DNA of 64,000 nt from the NCBI RefSeq assembly GCF_013304825.1, contig NZ_JAAWUO010000002.1, positions 62,001-126,000 of the forward strand, read 5' to 3'. Both the position numbers and the translations under genes were made by a program. Shown here piece by piece: positions 34,782-42,709 of the stretch. A model generated the notes under the pieces. That model was not told the DNA's origin, did not search any database, and saw only the letters and a list, made by a program, of their open reading frames with translations. The DNA is from Blautia schinkii (GTDB lineage Bacteria > Bacillota > Clostridia > Lachnospirales > Lachnospiraceae). Numbering within the stretch: the stretch's first letter is position 1; the number at the start of each line of letters is the position of its first letter.

Positions 34782-35756
34782 TTATCCCCTTTCTGCCACG
34801 ATTCCTGGCTCTACATCATCAAAGGTAAAGCTGGTAAGCGGACCCTTTGACTCCGCATCCTCACCTGCCTGGTACTCACCGTAAAACTCATCAATATCCT
34901 TGATAAACTTACGGTTAAACAGATGAAGGGGAATTCCCTGCGGGCAGACTCTGCTGCACTCGCCACAGTCCGTACATCTTCCGGCTACATGGAAGGCACG
35001 GATCACATGGAACATTTTTTCCTCAAAGGAATCCACATTTGCCTTCTGGGCGCTGTCGAACTTGTTGCTGTCAAAAACGCATTTGCGGCAGCTGCAGGCC
35101 GGGCATACATTACGGCAGGCATTACAGCGGATACATTTACTCAGCTCGCTCTGCCAGAATGCGAATTTTTCTTCCGGACTCATCGCCTCGATCCGCTCAA
35201 CTTCTGCGAAACGGTCAGCATCCTTTGTGTCCTTTGACTCACCGATCAGCTCATCGTAAATTTTATGCTCTTTTCCTTTACATACATGGCAGCGTTCCAG
35301 CATTGCATCTTTGTATGCACAGGTTTTTTCTCCGTATACAGTATCCACAGTCAATGTCTCGGCATCTCCGGCAAGCTCTGCTCCGGAAATTCCCCGGATA
35401 CCCTTGATCCCCATTTTGCGGATCTTTTCAATATCCAGCTTTCCTTTGCAGCCAACACCTACGATATAGGCTTTTTCTCTGTCCACACGATGCTCTTTCA
35501 AAAGCTGGTTAAAGCTGTATGTATCGCAGGGCTTCAGACAAACCATGGTTTTTCCTTCCAGCCTGGAAGCTTCGATCATATATTTGCTTAAATTGGCACC
35601 GCAGAATCCATCATAGACAAAATCCTCCAGAGATTCCGGTGTCTCAAAATAGGCCGGTTCCGGATTAAAGGCAAGATCTCCGGCTTTCCACCCTAGAACC
35701 CGGGCTACCGTGCCATCTGCAAGCAGTTCCTTTGCACGTTTTATCAGCTCCTGCAT
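34782..35756 (-). CDS. FlxC-like 4Fe-4S protein (FdhB/FrhB-related)
   Basis: 324 residues. The N-terminal ~170 residues resemble the F420-dehydrogenase/FdhB-type domain (ARVLGWKAGDLAFNPEPAYF; CLKPCDTYSFNQLL; VGVGCKGKLDIEKI), with additional Cys (LERCHVCKG). The C-terminal part carries two cluster motifs: CIRCNACRNVCPACSCRKCVF near 225 and CTDCGECSRVCPQGIPLHLF near 270. In Flx modules this subunit links FlxB with the MvhD/FlxD protein. Its ATG lies 13 bp inside the end of the mvhD gene with GGAGGATATAAG upstream, so synthesis is coupled. Confidence 0.85.
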   Translation of the reverse strand: MQELIKRAKELLADGTVARVLGWKAGDLAFNPEPAYFETPESLEDFVYDGFCGANLSKYMIEASRLEGKTMVCLKPCDTYSFNQLLKEHRVDREKAYIVGVGCKGKLDIEKIRKMGIKGIRGISGAELAGDAETLTVDTVYGEKTCAYKDAMLERCHVCKGKEHKIYDELIGESKDTKDADRFAEVERIEAMSPEEKFAFWQSELSKCIRCNACRNVCPACSCRKCVFDSNKFDSAQKANVDSFEEKMFHVIRAFHVAGRCTDCGECSRVCPQGIPLHLFNRKFIKDIDEFYGEYQAGEDAESKGPLTSFTFDDVEPGIVAERG

Positions 35757-36187
35757 CTTATATCCTCCAATCTCACGTTTTTACCAAGTGAATGAATCTT
35801 CTCAACAAACTCATTCATAGTCTGTGAAAATTTCACGCCCTCTGCGGCAGATACCCATTCCACACGTGTTCTTCCGTTTTCCACACCAATGTAATCCAGC
35901 ATTGAAAACAGAAGTGTCATACGTCTTCTTGCATAATAATTTCCGGTACTGTAATGGCAGTCTCCCGGATGGCATCCGCACATGATCACACCGTCGGCTC
36001 CTTTTTCAAAGGCACGGAGGATGAACATGGGATTGACACGGCAGGAACATGGAACACGGATGATCTTTACATCCGCCGGATAGCTTAAACGGCTGCTTCC
36101 TGCAAGGTCTGCTCCGGCGTAGCTGCACCAGTTACAGCAGAATGCCACGATCTTTGGTCTGAATTCTTCCTTTGTTTCTATCGACAT
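35744..36187 (-). CDS. mvhD: MvhD/FlxD-type [2Fe-2S] adaptor to HdrA
   Basis: 147 residues from ATG 36187 (GGAGGTGGATGCAAT upstream); a longer frame to 36286 only reads the end of hdrA out of frame. The methyl-viologen-reducing hydrogenase delta fold is shown by IVAFCCNWCSYAGAD, RVPCSCRVNPMFILRAFEKGADGVIMCGCHPGDCHY, with five cluster-type Cys. In methanogens MvhD bridges hydrogenase to HdrA; in Flx systems it bridges FlxABC to HdrA. No [NiFe] hydrogenase genes lie in the window, so the Flx proteins are the likely donors. It overlaps hdrA by 10 bp. Confidence 0.9.
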   Translation of the reverse strand: MSIETKEEFRPKIVAFCCNWCSYAGADLAGSSRLSYPADVKIIRVPCSCRVNPMFILRAFEKGADGVIMCGCHPGDCHYSTGNYYARRRMTLLFSMLDYIGVENGRTRVEWVSAAEGVKFSQTMNEFVEKIHSLGKNVRLEDIRCRS

Positions 36188-38166
36188 ATTGCATCCACCT
36201 CCGCGATAATCTGTCTGTTGGAGAAGCCCTGAAGGTCCATGGCTCCTGACGGGCAGGCTACTGTACAGGCACCGCAGCCCTGGCAAAGTGCTGTATTGAC
36301 AACCGCAACTCTTCTTGTCTCACGGATACCGTGATCGTTGACCTGTTTCTCCTCATAGGAAATCGCTCCGTAAGGACATACATTTGCACAGGTAGAGCAT
36401 CCGTTACAGAGAAGCTCGTCGGATTTTGCCGTACATGGATTGGTTGTCAGCTTGTCCTTTGCAAGAAGTCCTATGGCCTTAACAGCCGCAGCTCCTGCCT
36501 GGGCAACTGTCTCCGGGATATCCTTTGGCCCCTGGCATACACCGGAAAGGAAAATTCCTGCTGTCGGTGATTCTACAGGACGAAGCTTTGCATGGGCTTC
36601 TGTAAGGAAATTGTTGGTGTCAATACTTGCAGTAAGCATGGTAGCGATCTTACGTACATCCGGATTCGGTTCAATGGCTGTTGCAAGAACTACCATATCT
36701 GCTTTCTTGAAAATCTGTTTATTATCAAGAAGATCCGAGCCCTGAACAAGAAGTGTTCCATCCGGCTGCGGGATTACTTTTCCTACCTGACCTTTGATGT
36801 AGTTTACGTTATACTGCTCAACTGCTCTTCTGTAAAACTCATCGAAGTTTTTACCAGGTGTACGGACATCAATATAAAATACCGTCACATTGGTATCCGG
36901 ATATTTATCACGGATCAGCATGGCATGCTTAGCTGTGTACATACAGCAGATCTTGGAACAGTATGGCTTTCCACGGTCATCGGAGCAACGGCTTCCAACA
37001 CACTGGATAAATACGATCTCCTTCGGTGCTTTTCCATCGGAGAGGCGCTCAAGATGTCCTTTTGTAGGTCCTGCAGCATTCATGATACGCTCCAGCTCCA
37101 GAGATGTGATCACATCCTTGTTCTGGCTGTATGCGTATTCATCATATTTGTCAAGCTTGATGGTATCAAATCCGGTTGCCACAACGATCGCTCCGTATTT
37201 CTGTGTTACGATCTCATCCTGCTGATCGTAATCAATGGCTCCTGCCTGACATACTTTGGAGCAGACACCACATTTACCTGTTTTAAATTTCAGGCAATGC
37301 TCTCTGTCGATCACGGGAACATTTGGAATGGCCTGTGCAAACGGAGTATAGATAGCTGACCGGTTGTTCAGCCCTCTGTTGAACTCATTGGGAATCTTTT
37401 TGGAAGGACATTTTTCCTGGCAGACTCCACAGCCTGTACATTTGTCCATGTTGACACTTCGCGCTTTTTTGCGGATATCAACGTTGAAATCTCCTACGAA
37501 ACCAGAAACCTTTTCTACTTCACTGTATGTATAGATATTGATCTTTTCATGAGCTGCAGCCTCTACCATTTTGGGAGTAAGGATACATGCGGAGCAGTCC
37601 AGAGTAGGGAAGGTTTTGTCAAGCTGTGACATTCTTCCGCCGATACTTGGTGTTTTTTCCACAATATCAACTTCATAGCCTGCATCGGCAATATCAAGAG
37701 CTGTCTGGATTCCGGCGATACCGCCTCCGATGATCAGGGCTCTCTTTGTAACCCGGCTTTCTCCCGGCTGAAGAGGAGCGTTTAAATTTACCTTTGCTAC
37801 TGCTGCTCTTGCAAGGATCACTGCCTTCTCCGTAGCCTCCTGCATATCCTTGTGGATCCAGGAACAGTGCTCACGGATGTTTGCGATCTCCACCATATAT
37901 GGATTCAGGCCGGCCTTTTCCGCTGCTTTACGGAAAGTTGCCTCATGCATACGTGGAGAACAGGAACAGACAACCACTCCTGTGAGATTTTTTTCACGGA
38001 TGGCTTCCTGGATCCTGGACTGTCCTGCCTCGGAACACATATACTGATAATCTTCTGCATGGACAACTCCAGGCTCTTTTGCAATGATCTCCACAACCTT
38101 TTTCACGTCTACCGTAGCGGCAATATTACTTCCGCAATGACAGACAAATACACCGATTCTCTGCAC
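36178..38166 (-). CDS. hdrA: Heterodisulfide-reductase-type HdrA, FAD/[4Fe-4S] bifurcation subunit
   Basis: 662 residues from GTG 38166, 5 nt after AGGAGGTGA. Regions in order: N-terminal Cys domain (VFVCHCGSN, VVVCSCSPRMHE), FAD fold (ALIIGGGIAGIQTALDIADAG, 143-163) with LDCSACILTPKM, a ferredoxin-like motif KCTGCGVCQEKCP at 243-253, the rest of the thioredoxin-reductase-like fold (IVVATGF, FIQCVGSRC, GIFLSGVCQGPKDIPE), and a C-terminal 2[4Fe-4S] ferredoxin (CNGCSTCANVCP, CQGCGACTVACP). Known HdrA proteins split electron pairs at the FAD between ferredoxin and HdrBC. Its neighbours supply every other part of such a complex. Confidence 0.93.
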   Translation of the reverse strand: MQRIGVFVCHCGSNIAATVDVKKVVEIIAKEPGVVHAEDYQYMCSEAGQSRIQEAIREKNLTGVVVCSCSPRMHEATFRKAAEKAGLNPYMVEIANIREHCSWIHKDMQEATEKAVILARAAVAKVNLNAPLQPGESRVTKRALIIGGGIAGIQTALDIADAGYEVDIVEKTPSIGGRMSQLDKTFPTLDCSACILTPKMVEAAAHEKINIYTYSEVEKVSGFVGDFNVDIRKKARSVNMDKCTGCGVCQEKCPSKKIPNEFNRGLNNRSAIYTPFAQAIPNVPVIDREHCLKFKTGKCGVCSKVCQAGAIDYDQQDEIVTQKYGAIVVATGFDTIKLDKYDEYAYSQNKDVITSLELERIMNAAGPTKGHLERLSDGKAPKEIVFIQCVGSRCSDDRGKPYCSKICCMYTAKHAMLIRDKYPDTNVTVFYIDVRTPGKNFDEFYRRAVEQYNVNYIKGQVGKVIPQPDGTLLVQGSDLLDNKQIFKKADMVVLATAIEPNPDVRKIATMLTASIDTNNFLTEAHAKLRPVESPTAGIFLSGVCQGPKDIPETVAQAGAAAVKAIGLLAKDKLTTNPCTAKSDELLCNGCSTCANVCPYGAISYEEKQVNDHGIRETRRVAVVNTALCQGCGACTVACPSGAMDLQGFSNRQIIAEVDAICR

Positions 38167-38170
38167 TTTC

Positions 38171-38560
38171 TCACCTCCTGTATCTTCTGAATGCACTTAC
38201 AAGCAGCTGCTGAGGAAGCTCCGGATCAAGAAGCTCCGGAATTTCATTTGGTGAAAGATAGTCGCCGCCTTTTTCCCGGACAACCAGCTGTCTTGCCCCG
38301 TCAATGATCTTTCCGGGTTTTACGTCTCTCGGACAGCGCTCCACACAGGCAAAACAGGAAAGACATTTCCACAGAGATGCTGAATTTACAAGTGCTTCGA
38401 TATTTTCATTGATCACGTAGGACACAAACTGATGAGGCTTGATATCCATCTCGTCAAAGGATGGGCAGGTAGCAGAACATTTGCCACACTTCATACATTT
38501 CAGAGGATTAGTCCCGCTGATCTCCTTTATTTTTTCCGCAGCAGAATGGTTATCTCTCAT
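38171..38560 (-). CDS. hdrC: HdrC, two-[4Fe-4S] subunit
   Basis: 129 residues, the usual size for a free-standing HdrC. Two motifs, KCMKCGKCSATCPSF near residue 22 and KCLSCFACVERCPRDVKPG near 65, hold [4Fe-4S] clusters; the rest is helical with a basic tail (SAFRRYRR). It carries electrons from HdrA to HdrB. The start overlaps the hdrB stop by 4 bp (ATGA) and hdrA begins 4 bp after its stop. There is no membrane helix, so this is the soluble HdrABC type. Confidence 0.92.
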   Translation of the reverse strand: MRDNHSAAEKIKEISGTNPLKCMKCGKCSATCPSFDEMDIKPHQFVSYVINENIEALVNSASLWKCLSCFACVERCPRDVKPGKIIDGARQLVVREKGGDYLSPNEIPELLDPELPQQLLVSAFRRYRR

Positions 38561-39360
38561 TTTGCCACCTCCTCTTTGACGCCAAGGGCTTCTGCCAGAA
38601 GCTCTGTAAAATAGTAAACCGGCAGTCTGTTTCCGGCATTTTTATTCAGATTATATTTGCACAGTGGACAGGCAGTGATCAGCATATCTGCGCCAAATCC
38701 GGCTGCACTTTCTTCGATCTTTTCACACATATTCTGTGACATTTCTTTTTCTTTCAGGGATATATATCCTCCACAACATTCATTTCTGTAAGGATAGATC
38801 ACAGGCTCAGCGCCAAGGGCACGGATAAAATCCTCCATGATCCTTGGATTTTCCGGATCATCAAATGCCATGATCTTTCCAGGTCTCAGAAGCAGACATC
38901 CGTAATAGGCTCCGATCTTCTTTCCGGTAAAAGGATTTACTACTTTTTCTTTCAGTTTATCAAAACCGACTCTGTCCCGGAGAACCTCCAGATAATGGAG
39001 AACGGTTGTCTCTCCTTCATAGGGAGCTTCCAGCTGCATGTAATTGTTGGCTCTGGTCCGGATATCTTCCACATTTTTCATATCATCATTGACACGCTTG
39101 ATCACATGATGACAGGCAGAACAGATCGTTACCAGATCCTGGCCCTTTTCTTTTGCCTGGTTCAGCGCACGGACAGAGGAAAGCTTTGTGGCGATCTCAT
39201 CTGTGCCAAGTGGATAAACACCACCGCAGCACTGCCAGTTTTCGATCTCCTCAAGCTCAAACCCAAGGGCTGTGGCACTGGCTCTGGCATACTCATCCAG
39301 ATCCCTGGCCTTTGTTCTCAGGGTGCAACCCGGATAATAACTGTACTTCATACCTTTCAT
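38557..39360 (-). CDS. hdrB: HdrB, CCG-domain active-site subunit
   Basis: 267 residues with the two Cys-rich CCG repeats that bind noncubane [4Fe-4S] clusters in HdrB: repeat one YPGCTLRTKARD ... NWQCCGGVYP ... TICSACHHV, repeat two YYGCLLLRPG ... RNECCGGYIS ... TACPLCKYN. In methanogens this subunit reduces CoM-S-S-CoB. Firmicutes lack those thiols, so another disulfide or, more probably here, direct transfer to the FrdAB proteins is the output. The gene is first in the run; an AGGATA-type weak site precedes the ATG. A promoter and Rex-type site lie upstream. Confidence 0.93.
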   Translation of the reverse strand: MKGMKYSYYPGCTLRTKARDLDEYARASATALGFELEEIENWQCCGGVYPLGTDEIATKLSSVRALNQAKEKGQDLVTICSACHHVIKRVNDDMKNVEDIRTRANNYMQLEAPYEGETTVLHYLEVLRDRVGFDKLKEKVVNPFTGKKIGAYYGCLLLRPGKIMAFDDPENPRIMEDFIRALGAEPVIYPYRNECCGGYISLKEKEMSQNMCEKIEESAAGFGADMLITACPLCKYNLNKNAGNRLPVYYFTELLAEALGVKEEVAK

Positions 39361-39417
39361 TATCCTTTCTTAATCTAAAAATCTGACGGTTAAAATGGAT
39401 CTAATTCTTGTTTTGTA

Positions 39418-39435
39418 TTGTTTATTTTTTAACAA
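39418..39435. promoter_or_regulatory. Rex-type operator upstream of hdrB
   Basis: TTGTTTATTTTTTAACAA has the 7+4+7 arrangement of the clostridial Rex site (TTGTTAA-N4-TTAACAA) with one mismatch. It is 58 bp before hdrB. Rex releases DNA when NADH/NAD+ is high, so the operon would be induced by excess reductant. Confidence 0.6.
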
Positions 39436-39561
39436 TGCAAACGTAAAAAAAGGAAATCCCACTAACACTTACTTGAGAATATTTCTTAAAAGCGCTCAAA
39501 TAAAAGAGGTAAAACACCCTTCCTCCGCAAATAAGAAGTGTATTAGCTCGATTTCTTGTAC

Positions 39562-39590
39562 ATCATAACATGATATTCTTATTTTCACAA
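39562..39590 (-). promoter_or_regulatory. Probable promoter of the Hdr-Flx-Frd-Fum operon
   Basis: On the minus strand TTGTGA (39590-39585), 17-bp spacer, TATGAT (39567-39562). The TTGTGAAAA also resembles half of a Rex site. The Rex-like 39418 site would then lie in the transcribed leader and 39610 just upstream of -35. Confidence 0.5.
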
Positions 39591-39609
39591 TAGATTTTCC
39601 GTATTTTTT

Positions 39610-39627
39610 TGTGTTTTTTTTAACACA
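39610..39627. promoter_or_regulatory. Second operator-like palindrome upstream of hdrB promoter
   Basis: TGTGTT-TTTTTT-AACACA is a perfect 18-bp dyad 20 bp upstream of the -35 box. It could be a second Rex-like or a Crp/Fnr-like site; the regulator cannot be told. Confidence 0.4.
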
Positions 39628-39679
39628 CTTTTGAAAAATCTTCTCATTTCTGATGATACTGTATAATTTCCTTCAGCAT

Positions 39680-39709
39680 AAAAAGCTCCGGATTTCTCCG
39701 AAGCTTTTT
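39680..39709 (-). terminator. Terminator of the L,D-transpeptidase gene
   Basis: AAAAAGCTtCGG-agaaat-CCGgAGCTTTTT stem, followed by ATGC on the minus strand. It separates the L,D-transpeptidase from the hdr promoter. Confidence 0.75.
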
Positions 39710-39787
39710 CCATAAAATCATCTCACTCTACATTCCATATTCTGCAGATCATTGACTTTACACCAGACATCTATCAATCTTATACAA

Positions 39788-41227
39788 TTAGTAAATAATG
39801 ATCGGATACCCAGCATCGATCGTTTCATAGATCAGTTTCGCCTGATCTTTTGGCAGGTTAATACATCCATGACTTCCGTTTGTCTTATACCGGTTTCCGC
39901 CAAAGGAAGACTGCCAGGAAGCATCGTGAAGTCCCTGTCCGTAAACAAAAGGCATCCAGTAATTAACTTTTACATTATATCCATACTCAGCACTTGTCAA
40001 ATTGTACGGACTTGCCTTGTAAGCGATCGGCCATGCACCTCTGTATGTCTCCCTGCCCTTCACAGGCTTACCGCTGACAATATCCGTTTCTGTCACAAGA
40101 TTCCCATCTTTATACAGCCACAGATGCTGCGCATCCAGGCTGACTTCTATGTAACTGCCTGCCAGATCATCAGTACCGTTTCTCTGATAGCCGGAACTGC
40201 TGTAGATCGGATCACGTGTTACTGCTGTTCCGCTTTTTAAGTCTTCAAGAAGCTGTGTCACTTCTGCATCCTGATCAATACGATATCCGTATTCGTTGCC
40301 TTCAATGGTCACATCTGTTCCTGTTGATGTGTGAAAAGTACGCGGCACATAAATCGTATTATACTTGTTTGCAAGATCACTGATATATGTCTTAACAGCA
40401 TCCTCATCAACACTGAGTGTCTCTCCCTCAGCTTTAACCCAGGAACTGATGGTATCGGAATCCAGCAAAACTGTCTCACTTCCAAATGTATATGTAACTG
40501 TAGTACTTCGATACTTGCTCAGCTGGTCGTTCAGGTTTGTAACCTTTACTTCCATGTCATCTGTAGCTATCGCAGACGGGCTTATATACACATGTTTATT
40601 CACAGGTACTGTAACTGCATCTCCCAGAATTGCTGTGTCGAAAGCCGCATTCAGTGTGGTTTCCACCATTGTCTGGAGTTTATCTTCATCAATCTCAGTT
40701 CCCTGTTTCTGCTTTACAAGGATAAATTCTTTTTTGTCCTGATCATACCGGATTTCTGCATCTGTGGAAGCCTTTCGCTTTTTATCTCCGAAATTCGAAA
40801 GATCCAGTGCCTGTTTTTCCTGTTCTTCATTTTCCTCGATCTGATATTCCAGATCCACATTCTCTTCTTTTGTAAAAATCTTCCTGTTCTCTTCCCTCTG
40901 TTTCTGAATATCTGTCAGCTTTGAAAGAAGATCTTCTTTGTTCAGGCTATATCCCAGATCTTTCAGTGTGGTTCTGTAAACTTCCTGGTCATCTTCCTGA
41001 AAAGTTACCTCTCTGTTCTCAAAGGAAGCAACAATCTTGTCTTCTGCCTCCTGAGCATTTAATCTGGAAACATCCAGCCCGTTCACGGAAATTTTCCTGC
41101 CCAGTGTATTGTGATCTGCCATATAAGTATAGCCCAAAAGCCCGGCCACAGCTGCGATCACTGCCACAATACAGATTCCAAGTACGATCTTAAGTGTCTT
41201 TCTGCTCATGATAGATTTTTTATCCAT
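39788..41227 (-). CDS. L,D-transpeptidase with PG_binding_4 domain
   Basis: 479 residues. A single membrane helix lies at residues ~12-33 (LKIVLGICIVAVIAAVAGLL), so the protein is anchored with its C-terminus outside. A repeated beta-rich region (LNAQEAEDKIVASFENREV; later a second copy) matches the PG_binding_4/VanW-associated fold. The YkuD domain ends the protein: HLWLYKDGNLVTETDIVSG, then the active-site motif THGC-like NGSHGCINLP with Cys455. The enzyme makes 3-3 cross-links in peptidoglycan. Own promoter (41285-41314) and terminator. Confidence 0.9.
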   Translation of the reverse strand: MDKKSIMSRKTLKIVLGICIVAVIAAVAGLLGYTYMADHNTLGRKISVNGLDVSRLNAQEAEDKIVASFENREVTFQEDDQEVYRTTLKDLGYSLNKEDLLSKLTDIQKQREENRKIFTKEENVDLEYQIEENEEQEKQALDLSNFGDKKRKASTDAEIRYDQDKKEFILVKQKQGTEIDEDKLQTMVETTLNAAFDTAILGDAVTVPVNKHVYISPSAIATDDMEVKVTNLNDQLSKYRSTTVTYTFGSETVLLDSDTISSWVKAEGETLSVDEDAVKTYISDLANKYNTIYVPRTFHTSTGTDVTIEGNEYGYRIDQDAEVTQLLEDLKSGTAVTRDPIYSSSGYQRNGTDDLAGSYIEVSLDAQHLWLYKDGNLVTETDIVSGKPVKGRETYRGAWPIAYKASPYNLTSAEYGYNVKVNYWMPFVYGQGLHDASWQSSFGGNRYKTNGSHGCINLPKDQAKLIYETIDAGYPIIIY

Positions 41228-41284
41228 ACTCTTATCCCTCGAGTCTTATGTATTATATGTTATGTTTCCATACTGATTGTTATT

Positions 41285-41314
41285 ATAATATATGCTATTC
41301 CTGTCTTCTGTAAA
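41285..41314 (-). promoter_or_regulatory. Promoter of the L,D-transpeptidase gene
   Basis: TTTACA (41314-41309), 18-bp spacer, TATTAT (41290-41285) on the minus strand, 58 bp before the ATG. Confidence 0.5.
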
Positions 41315-41336
41315 GAGCATTTGTCCTTCCGGACAA

Positions 41337-41373
41337 AAAGAGACAGACTCCACCTTACGAAATCTGTCTCTTT
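41337..41373 (-). terminator. Terminator after the first aconitase-family pair
   Basis: AAAGAGACAGA / TCTGTCTCTTT stem followed on the minus strand by TTGTCC; 71 bp after the large-subunit stop. Confidence 0.8.
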
Positions 41374-41443
41374 CATACCTTCTTCTATATTTCCATTATC
41401 AAACAGAACTAACTATCTGTTTTTAGGTCTGATCCTGCATTCC

Positions 41444-42688
41444 TTATTCAGGCAGCACGATTTTACCTGCAACTGCGCAGGCTGCTGCTGTTTTCGGAGA
41501 TGCCAGATAAATCTGAACCTTGGAAGTACCCATACGCCCCAGGAAGTTACGGTTGTTAGTTGCCACAACCTTTTCACCATCTGTCAGGATTCCGCCGGTT
41601 CTTCCGCAGCAAAGCCCGCAGCCTGGATGTGTGATGATCGCGCCTGCCTCAGCAAGAGTATCCAGAATACCAAGTTCAATGGCCTGACGGTAGATTTTGC
41701 GGCTTGCAGGAGTTACGATCAGTTTCACAAAATCTGATACTTTTTTTCCCTTAAGAACTTCAGCTGCTGCCATCAGATCCTCAAGCCGTCCGTTTGTACA
41801 GGAACCGATAAATACCTGATCAATGGTCTCGCCCTGAAGCTCGCTGACATCACGAATCTTGTCCACCTGTGACGGGCAAGCCATAACCGGCACAAAATCC
41901 TCAGCCTTGTAAGTCATAGTTTTCATATAAACAGCATCTTCATCACCGATAAGATTTTTCTGATAGTCGTCAAGCTCAACATCACAGTAAGCAGCTGTCT
42001 TTTCATCTGGTGTGAAAAGAGCACATTTTGCGCCGGCTTCAATTGCCATATTTGACATCGTCATACGGCTTGCAACAGACATGTTCTCAATAGTGCTTCC
42101 GGAAAATTCCAGTGCACGGTATGTCGCACCATCTGCACGCAGATCACCGATGATGCGGAGAATAATATCCTTGGACATGACATTCTCCGGAAGTTCTCCG
42201 TTGATCACGATCTTAATTGTCTCCGGAACTTTGATCCACATGGTTCCTGTTCCCAGGATGCTGGCCATCTCTGTATATCCGATACCGGAAGAAAATGCGC
42301 CGACACATCCATAAGTTGTGGTATGGCTATCTGTGCCGAATACGACGTTGCCAGGTTTTACATATCCTGCCTCTGTCATCAGCTGATGGCAGATACCGTC
42401 ACTTCTATGTACATTTTTCATTCCATATTTCGCTGCAAAAGCATCTCCAATATGGAAATGTCTGGTGTCATCCTGCTGGCTTGCAGGTACAAGATGGTCG
42501 TAGATTAGAACAACTTTGTCCGGATCCCACAGTTTCTGAAATCCCATCTCCTCAAATTTCTCCGCTACAAACGGAATAAAGATATCATGGATCATTACTC
42601 TGTCAACATTGACAGTCACGATATCGCCAGGCTTTACTGCCTTGCCTGTATTATGTCTGATAATTTTTTCAATGATCGTCTCGCCCAT
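41444..42688 (-). CDS. Aconitase/3-isopropylmalate dehydratase-family large subunit (pair 1)
   Basis: 414 residues of the bacterial LeuC/homoaconitase family. Cluster Cys are seen in IGSCTNGRLEDLMAAA and in HPGCGLCCGRTGGIL; GTDSHTTTYGCVGAFSSGIG and SRKIYRQAIELGIL are substrate-binding blocks. With the small subunit just upstream it should hydrate/dehydrate a 2- or 3-hydroxy-dicarboxylate. Whether it is 3-isopropylmalate, homocitrate, or dimethylmalate/methylcitrate type cannot be decided; no leuA or leuB lies here. The Cys motif HPGCGLCCG differs from PNCSVCWG in pair 2, so the two large subunits are not recent duplicates. Confidence 0.85.
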   Translation of the reverse strand: MGETIIEKIIRHNTGKAVKPGDIVTVNVDRVMIHDIFIPFVAEKFEEMGFQKLWDPDKVVLIYDHLVPASQQDDTRHFHIGDAFAAKYGMKNVHRSDGICHQLMTEAGYVKPGNVVFGTDSHTTTYGCVGAFSSGIGYTEMASILGTGTMWIKVPETIKIVINGELPENVMSKDIILRIIGDLRADGATYRALEFSGSTIENMSVASRMTMSNMAIEAGAKCALFTPDEKTAAYCDVELDDYQKNLIGDEDAVYMKTMTYKAEDFVPVMACPSQVDKIRDVSELQGETIDQVFIGSCTNGRLEDLMAAAEVLKGKKVSDFVKLIVTPASRKIYRQAIELGILDTLAEAGAIITHPGCGLCCGRTGGILTDGEKVVATNNRNFLGRMGTSKVQIYLASPKTAAACAVAGKIVLPE

Positions 42689-42709
42689 TTCTTCTCTCCT
42701 CTCCGTTTG

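Larger units (their letters stand above)
39361..39787. other. 427-bp regulatory gap ahead of hdrB
   Basis: No gene. It contains the L,D-transpeptidase terminator (39680-39709), a palindrome (39610-39627), a promoter (39562-39590), a leader of about 195 nt with a CTAAtACACTT/AAGTGTTAG pairing (39536-39546 with 39462-39470) followed by a T7 run (39451-39445), and a Rex-like site (39418-39435). Confidence 0.65.
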
